Positions 24,705 through 33,796 of a stretch of 64,000 nt of DNA are shown piece after piece. How positions within the stretch are numbered: the first letter of the stretch is position 1; every line of letters starts with the position of its first letter. The notes beneath the pieces were generated by a model. It made no database searches. It saw nothing but the letters and a program-made list of their open reading frames with translations, and had not been told where the DNA came from. Made by a program: the position numbers and the translations under genes. The stretch comes from JACVRN01 sp036389255 (GTDB lineage Bacteria; Acidobacteriota; Blastocatellia; Pyrinomonadales; Pyrinomonadaceae), in contig DASVQI010000006.1 in NCBI GenBank assembly GCA_036389255.1, positions 310,001 to 374,000 of the forward strand, written 5' to 3'.

Positions 24705-27700
24705 TTACTGGGCTCTAGCGACGATAAGCGGATGAGATTCAATTTCACGCCTGTAGAAAACTCGTGGGAACTGCGTCTGTTTATCAATCGCAACATCTCG
24801 TGTTTCCCCCTCGATGAAAGAAAATTCTTCTCCGAGGTCACGGGCCTTCTTCAATCTTTCAAGCTGCATCTGTGGCACACGTGCTGTCGCATAATCAAAC
24901 CACTCTCTCACGAACACCGTATTATCTTTCGGCGCGTTATCTGCCTCTCCTTTAGTTAGTCCTTCAACAACGAGCGCATAAGTTAAATAGCCATGTCCCA
25001 GCTGTGCTGCTTCTAGTGCAGCTTGATAGCTCTGTGCGGCTGTCAGAATGTACATGCCCTTCTCATATGCAAGTTGAGCTAGTCCCTTGGAGTTCATCGG
25101 CCCACGCCGCTTTTCTTCAGACTCTAATGCCTGCCCACTATTGCAAGCGTCAATAACTAAAAGGGTTTGTCCGGCATCTATCTTCTCAAAAAATTGCTCT
25201 AGCTCTCTATCTGATATACTGTGCACTAGAATCGTTTGTAATCCTGCTAGATCTAATTTCGTGCGCTCTCCCATATAACCTAGATCATATGGGATGAGAT
25301 AAAACCTGTTCTGCTGTGCGGTTCCATGACCGGCAAAATAGATGATTACAGCGTCCTCCGGCTGAACGCGACTTGCCAATTGAGCAAGCTTTTGCAGAAT
25401 TTTAGCTTTTGTCGCCGCGCTATTGGTCAAAAATATGACCTCGACCTTCTCATAATTCTTCAACATCTCCTGTTGTCGTTTGACCTCTGTAGAAAATGCT
25501 TGTGCGTCAGCTACTGCATACTTAAGGTTGTATTGAGGGTTGTTATAGCTGTTAACGCCTATAGCAAGAATGTAGGCGTTACCTTGTCGCATTAAGCTTT
25601 CAGAGCCTTTGATAACAAGTGAGGCGTCGCTACTCTTGATATTATCGTGGTTAAACGCATAAGCAGTCAGATTATTCTCTCCAGCGACAATCGGAATTGT
25701 TGCCTCAAGAGTTACCTGCCGTCGCTTCTTTAATACATCACCGTGCCATACTTTAACAAGTGAGCCATTGCGGAACAGGCGCACGTCCTGCGCTCCCGCC
25801 GGAGCTTGTGAGACATCAATCTTGACAATCACGTTTCTAGCAGTAAGCGTCGCGTGCGATTGAGCAGCACCCAGCAATAATTTTAACTGCGGCTGGCGAC
25901 GGTCTTTTTGTGAAATGTCTGAGGGGGCTGTAGGCCGCTTACCAGCAAAGATATCAGCGAGCAAGCCGGGATAATAGAAATCGTTGAAAAAGGCTTCGAC
26001 AGGAGCGTAGTTGAAAGTATTGTTGTTGAATCGCCAAATGATCTTGTTCCACGCGGCGGGTGAGCCGTCGAAGAGTCCATCGGGGGTGACAGTAACCCAA
26101 TCGTGCTCGTCAAGGGCTATTAGACTACATAAGTCTTTGCCTGTAGTTACATCCCAGAATTTTATTTTTGTATCACCACTTCCACTTATCAGGATTCTAC
26201 CATCTGCGCTAAATGATACTGAACTAACATAATAGGAATGCCCGGAGAGCGTTCTTAGCTCCTGTCCGCTTTCGACATCCCATAGCTTGATCGTTTTGTC
26301 TGAACTGCTGGAAGCGAGAGTCTTTCCGTCTGGACTGAACGATATTGACTGGACATAAGAAGAATGCCCAAAGAGAGTTCTTAATTCTTTTCCACTTTCA
26401 ACATCCCACAGCTTAATCGTATTGTTGCTACTTCCGCTTGCAAGGGTTTTCCCATCTGGGCTAAACGATAGTGAAACTACAGAGCCAAGATCCCATGAGA
26501 GAGTTCTTAGCTCTTTCCAATTTACTACATCCCATAGCTTGATCGTTCTGTCCCAATTTCCGAAAGCAAGAATTTTACCGTCAGGACTGAACAATACTAA
26601 TGTAGTGCCATATTCGTTTTCTGAGAGAGGAATCATTAAGGTTCTTAATTCTTTCCCGCTTTCTATATCCCACAACTTGATTTCTCTATTCTGGTCTCCA
26701 TATACTGCCGCGCTTGAACTTATTAAGATTCTCCCATCTGGGCTAAATGACACTGAACTAACATAATAAGAATGTCCCTTGAATTCCCTTAGCTGTTTTC
26801 TCCTCTCAACATCCCATAGCTCTATGTTCACATCATAATCACCATAGCTTGCGAGCATCTTTCCGTTAGAGCTAAATAGTAGTCTCTTAGAAGGGCGTGC
26901 AGAGACAGGGCTATATAGTTCAGTAGAAGAGCGTCCAGAAAGAGTGCCCAATGCTCTTCCACTTTCAATATCCCACAGCTTAATTGTGTTATCACTTCTT
27001 CCACTTGCGATTATCTTTCCTCCTGGGCTGAATGCCACTGAGCCTACAGCAGTAGAATGCCCTGAAAGAGTTCCTAATTCTTTCCCACTTTCGACATCCC
27101 AAAGCGTGATTGTTCTATCGTAACTTCCAGAAGCCAGTGTCTTTCCATCCGGGCTGAATGATAGCGACTCAAAATAGTTTGAATATCCTGGAAGAGTTCT
27201 TAATTCTTTTCCACTTTCAACATCCCACAGCTTGATTGTTTTATCCCCACTTCCTGAAGCAAGGATTTTCCCATTAGGACTGAATGAGACTAACATAATG
27301 AATTCATTATGACCCGGAAGTGTTCTTAGCCTTTGTCCGCTCTCTATATCCCATAGCTCAATCGGCAAATTCCCCTTTCCCCCTGCGAGCCAATTTCTAT
27401 AGATAGCTAAGAGCTTACCATTCTGACTAAATCGCGCTGAATTAGGGCCGTCCGCATTAAATTCCTGCCCTGAGAGCGTTTTTAATACTCTTCCACTTTC
27501 AATATCCCAGATGCGCGTTACCTTGTTGTTCCCACCAGACGCAAGCCTTCTTCCGTCTAAGCTGATCGTAGATGACGTATAGTCTGAGAGGCTGCTTGAT
27601 ATTGAGAATGTTTTTATTACTTTTGCACTCTCTATATCCCAAAGCTCAACCCTATCATTGCCACTTACAGAAACGAGTGTCTTACCATCTAAGGTAAATA

Positions 27701-28082
27701 AAACTGAGTAAATCGGCAGGCCAAAAGGATCAGTCAGGGTCTGCAACCCTTTTCCGCTTTCAACATCCCATAGCTTGATTGTTTTGTCCAAACTGCCAGA
27801 GGCTATGGTTTTCCCATCAGGACTGAAGGAGATGGACATAACATTATCAGAATGACCTGAAAGAGTTCTTAATTCTTTTTCATTTTCAACGTCCCAAATC
27901 TTAATTGTACTGTCATCGCTTCCGCTTGCTAATATTTTCCCATCAGGACTGAACTTGAGTGAATTGACAGGCTCAGAATGCCCTGCCTGCACAACAAGCT
28001 CAGGCTTCTGTGCCCAATCAATCGTGCGCACCATTAAGATCAAGCTCACACAAGCTAAGAAATAAGTTGTCTGCTTCATCAT
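24705..28082 (-). CDS. Secreted 14-blade WD40 - caspase (peptidase C14) protein in a cassette
   Basis: 1125 residues from ATG 28082 (or the next ATG), chosen because AAAGGGGAGA lies just upstream and a signal peptide (MKQTTYFLACVSLILMV) follows; the longer frame to 28289 has neither. About 14 WD40 repeats (SFSPDGK.LASGS..TIKLWDVESGKELRTL type) span residues ~30-690, enough for two seven-blade propellers. After a linker comes a caspase-like domain (ILAIGVNSYNNP at ~830) with catalytic His919 (YFAGHGT) and Cys980 (IDACNSGQ). The dyad is intact, so it may be an active protease in the periplasm or outside. It is an unusually large single cassette between attC sites 6 and 7. Confidence 0.85.
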   Translation of the reverse strand: MMKQTTYFLACVSLILMVRTIDWAQKPELVVQAGHSEPVNSLKFSPDGKILASGSDDSTIKIWDVENEKELRTLSGHSDNVMSISFSPDGKTIASGSLDKTIKLWDVESGKGLQTLTDPFGLPIYSVLFTLDGKTLVSVSGNDRVELWDIESAKVIKTFSISSSLSDYTSSTISLDGRRLASGGNNKVTRIWDIESGRVLKTLSGQEFNADGPNSARFSQNGKLLAIYRNWLAGGKGNLPIELWDIESGQRLRTLPGHNEFIMLVSFSPNGKILASGSGDKTIKLWDVESGKELRTLPGYSNYFESLSFSPDGKTLASGSYDRTITLWDVESGKELGTLSGHSTAVGSVAFSPGGKIIASGRSDNTIKLWDIESGRALGTLSGRSSTELYSPVSARPSKRLLFSSNGKMLASYGDYDVNIELWDVERRKQLREFKGHSYYVSSVSFSPDGRILISSSAAVYGDQNREIKLWDIESGKELRTLMIPLSENEYGTTLVLFSPDGKILAFGNWDRTIKLWDVVNWKELRTLSWDLGSVVSLSFSPDGKTLASGSSNNTIKLWDVESGKELRTLFGHSSYVQSISFSPDGKTLASSSSDKTIKLWDVESGQELRTLSGHSYYVSSVSFSADGRILISGSGDTKIKFWDVTTGKDLCSLIALDEHDWVTVTPDGLFDGSPAAWNKIIWRFNNNTFNYAPVEAFFNDFYYPGLLADIFAGKRPTAPSDISQKDRRQPQLKLLLGAAQSHATLTARNVIVKIDVSQAPAGAQDVRLFRNGSLVKVWHGDVLKKRRQVTLEATIPIVAGENNLTAYAFNHDNIKSSDASLVIKGSESLMRQGNAYILAIGVNSYNNPQYNLKYAVADAQAFSTEVKRQQEMLKNYEKVEVIFLTNSAATKAKILQKLAQLASRVQPEDAVIIYFAGHGTAQQNRFYLIPYDLGYMGERTKLDLAGLQTILVHSISDRELEQFFEKIDAGQTLLVIDACNSGQALESEEKRRGPMNSKGLAQLAYEKGMYILTAAQSYQAALEAAQLGHGYLTYALVVEGLTKGEADNAPKDNTVFVREWFDYATARVPQMQLERLKKARDLGEEFSFIEGETRDVAIDKQTQFPRVFYRREIESHPLIVARAQ

Positions 28083-28320
28083 TCTCCCCTTTATGAAAAG
28101 CATAACTAAGGAGATTTCTCCCTCAACTCTGCTAACGGGACGCAATAAAAGTTGGCAGTTTGCTCGTGAAGACAGGGAGAATCCTACCTTTTGTCTGTAA
28201 TTGGCAAAAGTAGTCCATAAAGATAAGCGCAAGTATAATCTATTGAAAGCTGCCAAAGTCCTTCGTAGATTAATAACTTGACTATACACAGTTGTTCAAT
28301 GTTCAGGTTCACTAAGTAAA

Positions 28321-28516
28321 GCCTAACGCCGGAATTAACTGGGCGTGAGCATACGGTAACATAACAGCCCCGTAACAGGCCGCAGTGTATATAGGTCATC
28401 ACAATTAGCTTGTTTTCGCATAAAGCTGTGAGAATACCCGCAAGATTCAACATTATCAGGGAAGACAACAGTGAAAGAAATGCTATTGAGTGCTCCGGTT
28501 GGTTGAGTTGTTAGGC
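28321..28516 (-). repeat. attC-like site 7 (long, 196 bp)
   Basis: The + strand starts GCCTAACGCCGGAATTAACTG and ends CGGTTGGTTGAGTTGTTAGGC. Both outer cores are perfect (GCCTAAC / GTTAGGC). GAGCA/TGCTC arms can pair. It lies 13 bases after the stop of the 28530-29411 gene. Confidence 0.9.
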
Positions 28517-28529
28517 GCGGCTTCAACTT

Positions 28530-29411
28530 TCAATCACCCGTAACTCCGGAAAAACGCCATTTATTGTCTTTCTCAAATGAGAAAATCATAGGTATATGTT
28601 TAGTTGTTGATCGGCTTATTTGTCCCTCAAATGTTTCAATCTTTCCGACACCAGACGTTACCGCCTTTTTCACAAGACCCCATTCGGATGACATCATATT
28701 AAACCAGTCCTGCGACGTACCTCCCCCACCACCGTCGAAAAATTCAGCATCGGCAGAAGAAAGTTGTATTAAAGTTTTGAAATCTTTCTTGTAAATCGCA
28801 TTTGAAAATTTCGCCCAAAATGCTTGCCAACTTTTGTTAGCTAAATCTTTTCTTGAATCACTAGATTGCACGATTTGATAACCGTTAATAGAGAAGAAAG
28901 AGTCGCCCCCAAATCTCCAATTATTACTTGTTCCATTTTGGGTGACTTTCGCTCGTTCGAGATTTCGTAGCTCTGCCTCTGAATACATATCATCAGCGCC
29001 TCTATTTTTTATCACGCTAAACAATATGGCAGGAAATTTCTCAAGGGCGCTTATGGCGGTATCTTTAGAAGCAAAAGGGCCAACATACAAAGTACCTTGA
29101 GCGCAGATTTCTGAATCACGGGTAACGTCTTTGAAGAAAAATTTTTCAAAAGAGTGGAGCGGGGAAAACGCCTGAGTGTTTGAATTCTTTCTCTCTTGAC
29201 CAAAGACTACTACGGCGCGAATACCAGCAGCTTTGAAAAGTTTAACTGCCGAGCCGTGCCAATCATAACAACAAGCGTTACAAGTATTAATCGTAAAATA
29301 ATATCCGGGTTGTGTTTGAGTTGTGGTAGAACGAGTTTTACGACGAGACTGTGCAAAAACACTCGTTGCGCAAAGAATTGTAATGAGGCAAATACCTATG
29401 CGCTTTAACAT
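28530..29411 (-). CDS. Secreted cassette protein with SPOR-like region
   Basis: 293 residues with a clear signal peptide (MLKRIGICLITILCATSVFAQ). Residues ~36-135 (YYFTINTCNACCYDW ... LYVGPFASKDTAISALEKF) look like a SPOR-type repeat fold with an unusual Cys cluster (CNACC). The C-terminal part (SWQAFWAKFSNAIYKKDFKTL onwards) resembles an NTF2/DUF4440-like fold. No attC separates it from the gene upstream in cassette direction (29634-31373), so the two may share one cassette, or a site between them was lost. Confidence 0.6.
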   Translation of the reverse strand: MLKRIGICLITILCATSVFAQSRRKTRSTTTQTQPGYYFTINTCNACCYDWHGSAVKLFKAAGIRAVVVFGQERKNSNTQAFSPLHSFEKFFFKDVTRDSEICAQGTLYVGPFASKDTAISALEKFPAILFSVIKNRGADDMYSEAELRNLERAKVTQNGTSNNWRFGGDSFFSINGYQIVQSSDSRKDLANKSWQAFWAKFSNAIYKKDFKTLIQLSSADAEFFDGGGGGTSQDWFNMMSSEWGLVKKAVTSGVGKIETFEGQISRSTTKHIPMIFSFEKDNKWRFSGVTGD

Positions 29412-29499
29412 TTGTTTTCTCTCCCGTTTTAGAACTTATCTCATAAATACTTACTGGCCATAGCAAGCAACGAATTTACTGAAGCAGTTCCATCAGGCC

Positions 29500-29546
29500 A
29501 TTGACATTGTTCTGCGCCTTACATTCGCTTAAGTTTGCATTACTTG
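29500..29546 (-). repeat. Remnant duplicate of part of the neighbouring LamG-like gene
   Basis: On the minus strand this reads NANLSECKAQNNV, nearly the same as NLSECKAQDNV inside the 29634-31373 gene (+ strand 30911-30955). About 36 of 42 bases agree by eye. It is a leftover of a paralogous copy and no complete gene surrounds it. Confidence 0.6.
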
Positions 29547-29633
29547 CTGCAACATGACATGAATTATAGCTTGGGCTTAATGGACACGAGGGCAATCCCA
29601 CTATTATCCAGCCTGAAGCGGCTTAGAGCATCC

Positions 29634-31373
29634 TCACTGTAGAGGCAGATCTCGGAAGTCGACATTGAAAGTATCAGCAAAGGCAGTTCCACTTCCAACT
29701 GGGACCGACAGCATACTTAGCCGAACAAGCTTCAAAGCCGTGACGCTTGCCGCATTATCACACGATAGCGCGATGGTGATTGAAGTTCCCTTAGCCAACG
29801 TCGCTGCAACCTGTCCACCAAAAAAAATCTTTCCGGTATTCGTGCCTACTGTTCCTTGGGATACCTTACATTGAAGCCCGTTGGTGTCAACCATTTGTGA
29901 AGGGCCAAGGTTCAGGATAACGTCTCGATCTTCTTTCCCATTGTTTTTCATGGCGAAAGTGCACGTTACGACCGCCGTCGATTTAATACACGAAATGAAA
30001 TCAAAAGAAAATTCATTCCTGTAAACGCGCTGGGATTTTTCGTCCGAAGTCGGCGTAGCGATGGTCAACGGGATATTCCTGAACTGAACACTTCCGGTTC
30101 CATCGACAGAAATATCGAGCAAACTTATCGTCGTCATGTCTTGTGGCATGTCGTCGAAAACCAGTACCAATTTAAACGGCACGCCCGTGACCAAGTTGGC
30201 ACGAGCGTTTTCCTTTCGCTCGTCACCTCCCAACCGAACTTTCGCTACACCATACTCATTTCCCCGCTGGTCAATGAGTCGCGTCCGTCCACCAGCGTAA
30301 TACGAGCCTCGAATTTCTAATTCCCTGTCCTTATCATTGTTGGTAACGAGCAACTCGCAGGTAATACGGGTTCCGAAAAGTTGGCAGTCACTTAGCTCAA
30401 AAGTATAGAGTTGATACTCGACCTTCAGCTTTGGTTTAGAAATTACCGGCTGGGGGACCGGTTGGGTACCCGTGCTTTTCGCCGAATTCAGCATTGCATC
30501 CAAAATGCGGGCAGTGGCACCTTGATTTTTTAGTTCGATTAAAGCTCTTGGAGAAGTATCAAAATTTGCGGGAGATTGTTGAATGGCTAATACAATTGTG
30601 CTTTCAGATAATCCAGCTTTAATCATTCTAACGATATCATCATTAGTTATCGGCTTTTTTTCTTGCTGCGGTGAGCTACTTAGAGATCCCTTTTGTGAGA
30701 CGACGAAATCATCAAAGTATTGATAATGCCCCGTCCACCACCCCCAGGCATTAAAACTTAGCTTGATCCTTTGGTGCTGTGATGGTCGTAATTTCCCGAC
30801 GTCGAATTCACTCTGTTTACGTCCGTCAATGTAGTACTCAAGTAACCCGGTGCCGAAATTGTAAATAATTTTCTCATCAAACCATTTGTTCCATACAGGG
30901 TTGATTTTTATGACATTGTCCTGCGCTTTACATTCACTCAAGTTCGCGTTATGTCTAAAAAGAAAGAAGCCAGAGCTGGGACAAGACGCCTGCCCACGGT
31001 ACCTGTAGTGGCTATAATTAACACCGAATGTTTGTTCGGGAGAATTCTCAAAGGAAACTGAAAAAGATCCGATGAAGTATTCATTTCCATAATTAACCTT
31101 TACTCTTCTTGAAATCCCCAACGATCCTTGAGGATCAATATCTATCCATCTAGACTCAAGAGAACCACCCTTATCTGTAACAGTAGTAGCGACCTTCATC
31201 ATCCCCTCTTCCTCAGTCACAGAGTTACCACCAGGTATCCAATCGAGGTTTGAGATAACACCATCACCATAGCTGTCAGAAAAGATTGTTACTTCCTTAC
31301 TCTGGGCTTGAGCGAAGCCATTGATAACGCAGAACAACACTAACAATAAAGTTGTTGTTAATTTTGTCTTCAT
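29634..31373 (-). CDS. Secreted protein with LamG-like N-terminus (cassette)
   Basis: About 579 residues from ATG 31373, which begins a signal peptide (TTTLLLVLFCVINGFAQAQS); the longer frame to 31442 lacks one. Residues ~30-220 have a lectin/LamG-like beta layout (IIYNFGTGLLEYYIDGRKQS). Next comes a helical segment ITNDDIVRMIKAGLSESTIV, a pattern I have seen in acidobacterial exported proteins. Two beta domains of similar type follow (DCQLFGTRITCELLVTNND; SCIKSTAVVTCTFAMKNNG), each with a Cys pair. It is exported, perhaps glycan-binding; function unknown. Bounded on its 5' side by attC site 8. Confidence 0.65.
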   Translation of the reverse strand: MKTKLTTTLLLVLFCVINGFAQAQSKEVTIFSDSYGDGVISNLDWIPGGNSVTEEEGMMKVATTVTDKGGSLESRWIDIDPQGSLGISRRVKVNYGNEYFIGSFSVSFENSPEQTFGVNYSHYRYRGQASCPSSGFFLFRHNANLSECKAQDNVIKINPVWNKWFDEKIIYNFGTGLLEYYIDGRKQSEFDVGKLRPSQHQRIKLSFNAWGWWTGHYQYFDDFVVSQKGSLSSSPQQEKKPITNDDIVRMIKAGLSESTIVLAIQQSPANFDTSPRALIELKNQGATARILDAMLNSAKSTGTQPVPQPVISKPKLKVEYQLYTFELSDCQLFGTRITCELLVTNNDKDRELEIRGSYYAGGRTRLIDQRGNEYGVAKVRLGGDERKENARANLVTGVPFKLVLVFDDMPQDMTTISLLDISVDGTGSVQFRNIPLTIATPTSDEKSQRVYRNEFSFDFISCIKSTAVVTCTFAMKNNGKEDRDVILNLGPSQMVDTNGLQCKVSQGTVGTNTGKIFFGGQVAATLAKGTSITIALSCDNAASVTALKLVRLSMLSVPVGSGTAFADTFNVDFRDLPLQ

Positions 31374-31482
31374 AGTTGCCCATACCCTTTCAAGATTTGA
31401 GAAAGACTTGAGGAGCTTTAAGGGCGCCGATTCTATCACCAATACATAGATAGCGCATGATTTTTCTACGATAGGCGAAAGC

Positions 31483-31581
31483 GCCTAACGCCCGAATTAA
31501 CGTGGCGGAAGCAACTGCAGTACGATCAAGTTAACGATAACAATTAGACTCATTCCGCTCGCGTTGAATGAGTTGTTATGC
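31483..31581 (-). repeat. attC-like site 8
   Basis: The + strand starts GCCTAACGCCCGAATTAACG and ends TCGCGTTGAATGAGTTGTTATGC. AACG/CGTT and GCGGAA/TTCCGC arms pair well, giving the clearest hairpin of the cluster. It lies 15 bases after the stop of the zinc-ribbon gene. Confidence 0.9.
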
Positions 31582-31596
31582 CGCTGCCGACGCACA

Positions 31597-32109
31597 TTAG
31601 ACCTTGCTTGCGAGATAGCTCGCTATGATGAGGTAAGAAATAAAAAGCAGCAGAACTACGCAACCACCTGAGGATTTTTCGACCCCTAAGTCTCTACCAA
31701 TGGCTTTAACTATATTCATTGCGCTTGACAGATCATAAGCAGGATTGGTCGCGCGCAACTCTTTGATTGCAGTTAGGGTATTTCGAGACTTGATGTAATC
31801 AACTATGACGTTTGCCCGCTCAGGACTAACGTTCGTTATGCCATGACTTGCTAGAATTGACCAAGCAGAAGTATCAGGAATCTCAATCTGGCTCTCCCGG
31901 CTTGCCATCACATCATACGCACCTTTGTCGAGCGCCCGGGCAAATAACGGTGTATTACAGTAGGTGCAAACATCCAAAGCGCCGGGTACAGGTCCGCGAC
32001 AATCCTCATGGTGCGGCAAAGTATGCAACTGACCACAGAAAGAACAAAGTCCCTCGAATGTTTGACGTTGTATTGGCCTGTCTTGTAAACAGTGAGTACA
32101 CCAAGCCAT
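31597..32109 (-). CDS. Zinc-ribbon protein with C-terminal membrane anchor (first cassette)
   Basis: 170 residues from ATG 32109, preceded by AAGGGAG; the longer frame to 32160 has no ribosome-binding site. Cysteine pairs CTHC, CSFC, a His/Cys stretch (HHEDC) and CTYC suggest two zinc ribbons in the first 60 residues. A helical middle follows and then a C-terminal hydrophobic helix (VVLLLFISYLIIASYL) for tail anchoring. The function is unknown. In cassette direction it is the first gene after the orphan core site at 32177-32183. Confidence 0.65.
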   Translation of the reverse strand: MAWCTHCLQDRPIQRQTFEGLCSFCGQLHTLPHHEDCRGPVPGALDVCTYCNTPLFARALDKGAYDVMASRESQIEIPDTSAWSILASHGITNVSPERANVIVDYIKSRNTLTAIKELRATNPAYDLSSAMNIVKAIGRDLGVEKSSGGCVVLLLFISYLIIASYLASKV

Positions 32110-32176
32110 GATTGACTCCCTTGTTTTGCCCGTTGAGTATATCAAATGTTGCAACTGCACCAGTGTGTACTCATCG

Positions 32177-32183
32177 GCCTAAC
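32177..32183 (-). repeat. Orphan recombination core (GTTAGGC on minus strand)
   Basis: A perfect GCCTAAC on the + strand at the 5' boundary of the first cassette, without a partner core on its other side. It marks the start of the cluster and could be the remains of an attI or of a lost attC. Confidence 0.5.
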
Positions 32184-32403
32184 TACTATCGAACCGCTAT
32201 TGGAGATAGTTTTCCTAAATTGTCGTAGATTATCGGCAGTGATCTAATCATTTTACGAGTCGCTTTTAATCGCCATTCACGAACTAATCAAACATACATG
32301 AATATTTTACTGTATTCACTATTTAATTAATTCGAAGCAAAGTGTAAGTGCAGCGGAAAACACGGAATCCGTTAATAAAGGTCATGTGCGATATACAGCT
32401 TTA

Positions 32404-33291
32404 CTAGGCTATGTCCAGATGTGAAGACCAGATTAGGAAGTTTTCTATTCCTTCTGCGTTGACGATTGCAATCGTCCTGACGTATTCGGATTCCATAATC
32501 TCACCGAGCTTTTGAGGCTGTTCCTCAGGTGACGCAAAGTGCTTCAGCCCTGGAGACTGATGGTATTGATAAAAGACCCACGGCTCGCTCTTAAATTCGC
32601 TCTGAGAAATATCTAGCTCGCCGGTTAATAAATCTGTTGACCTTAGGTCAGCGTTGGATACCCATAGTTTTGCGGTGGTAAAGATCACCGGTAAGAAGAA
32701 TGCGCTTCTATGCTCACCCATCAAGTAAATATGGCTTTTCAAGAAGTTGATCATGCCATTGAGGCCCTGTAGCACCTGCGTGGAAGCCTTTTCGATAACG
32801 CCGCGCCCCTCTCCGTTTGGATCACCTTTCTCATCGGATTTCACCTCGATGGCAATTTCATAAAACTGCTCTTGAGTATGCGGAATCACCCTGGCTGCTG
32901 CCGTTAATCTATTGGTCTCATCCAACCGCGCAGCCTCCAGGATCAGGCAATTCGCATAGCCAGTCAGCTTGGTATATGGAACTCGAATGAAGCACCAATT
33001 AGACAGCGCCGGATTCGCACGTTTACATTCAGACAGTAGATAGAATGGGCGCTTATCTTCTACATCATTCCTTCTCGACCGTTTAAGAATAAAGTCGATT
33101 CTCGTCCCAGCTCCGATATTGACCGGGAATTCAGCCACCTCAAAGAGCCATGCCGATAGCGGGTCATCTTGACGACGGAGTTGCGACACTAACTCGATAA
33201 TGCGGTATTGAAACCCGTAGCCGTGGCTATTTAGAATCTTTTCAAAGCCCTTACGGATTCGCTCTTCGCGGTCTTGATTATGTCCGCTCAT
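32404..33291 (-). CDS. Putative PD-(D/E)XK nuclease-fold protein
   Basis: 295 residues from ATG 33291, which has AGGAG 5 bases upstream. A restriction-enzyme-like core is visible: Glu51 in a helix, Asp66 (TRIDFIL) and Glu88-x-Lys90 (LSECKRA), the spacing expected of PD-(D/E)XK proteins. The rest shows no second domain. It should be a cytoplasmic DNA-cutting or DNA-binding protein. It stands at the edge of a nuclease-rich block and is divergent from the small gene at 33493. It is not flanked by attC sites. The specific family is not recognised. Confidence 0.6.
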   Translation of the reverse strand: MSGHNQDREERIRKGFEKILNSHGYGFQYRIIELVSQLRRQDDPLSAWLFEVAEFPVNIGAGTRIDFILKRSRRNDVEDKRPFYLLSECKRANPALSNWCFIRVPYTKLTGYANCLILEAARLDETNRLTAAARVIPHTQEQFYEIAIEVKSDEKGDPNGEGRGVIEKASTQVLQGLNGMINFLKSHIYLMGEHRSAFFLPVIFTTAKLWVSNADLRSTDLLTGELDISQSEFKSEPWVFYQYHQSPGLKHFASPEEQPQKLGEIMESEYVRTIAIVNAEGIENFLIWSSHLDIA

Positions 33292-33492
33292 ACAGGCTCC
33301 TCTCAATGCCTCGAAGGGGGTTAAATATCTACAGATTATACTCTTGAGCCATCACATTAATAGGCAGCAGGGGGCGGTTATACAAATATCGTCTGGAACT
33401 TTCTTCCATCAGATTTATTCAAGCGTCTATCCCGTATAATATGAGCTTGTATAAAGTGGCATGTGATGGTGCAGTTAATATGAGGATATAAT

Positions 33493-33704
33493 ATGAAAAA
33501 GAGGCTCTCACAGAGAGAATATATGCGAGACCTAGTCAGGCGCTTCGGCCCGGACGAAGAACGCGTAGTCCGAGAATACGCCGCTGCCGAAGAGCGTGGG
33601 AGGTGGAAAGGAAGAGCAACTCACACAGGATAAGTGCCGAACAATACGCCCGCGCGCTGTGGAATGATGCCGTCAAAAAGGGCTGGATAAGCGGCCTGCG
33701 CTGA
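33493..33704 (+). CDS. Small basic protein, split by a 1-nt frameshift
   Basis: ATG 33493 has GAGG 8 bases upstream and reads MKKRLSQREYMRDLVRRFGP up to EERG. The frame then breaks at the G run near 33597-33604. With one G added it continues GEVERKSNSHRISAEQYARA and ends KKGWISGLR at TGA 33704, about 70 residues. The second half (SAEQYARALWNDAVKKGWI) recalls small conserved proteins I associate with this lineage. Function unknown. It precedes the Uma2 gene by 92 bases on the same strand. Confidence 0.5.
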
Positions 33705-33796
33705 GTTTAAAAAGATTAAGGGCTATCAGGACTTCAATTGCCGGTTTGTATGAGATAATCCTTTTAGAGTCCGAGAATTTTAAGAGGTGTAATTTT

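Noticed and set aside
24705..28082. Regular DNA repeats that could suggest a CRISPR or satellite array
   Set aside because: The repeats encode WD40 blades in one frame and vary in sequence; no constant repeat/spacer structure.
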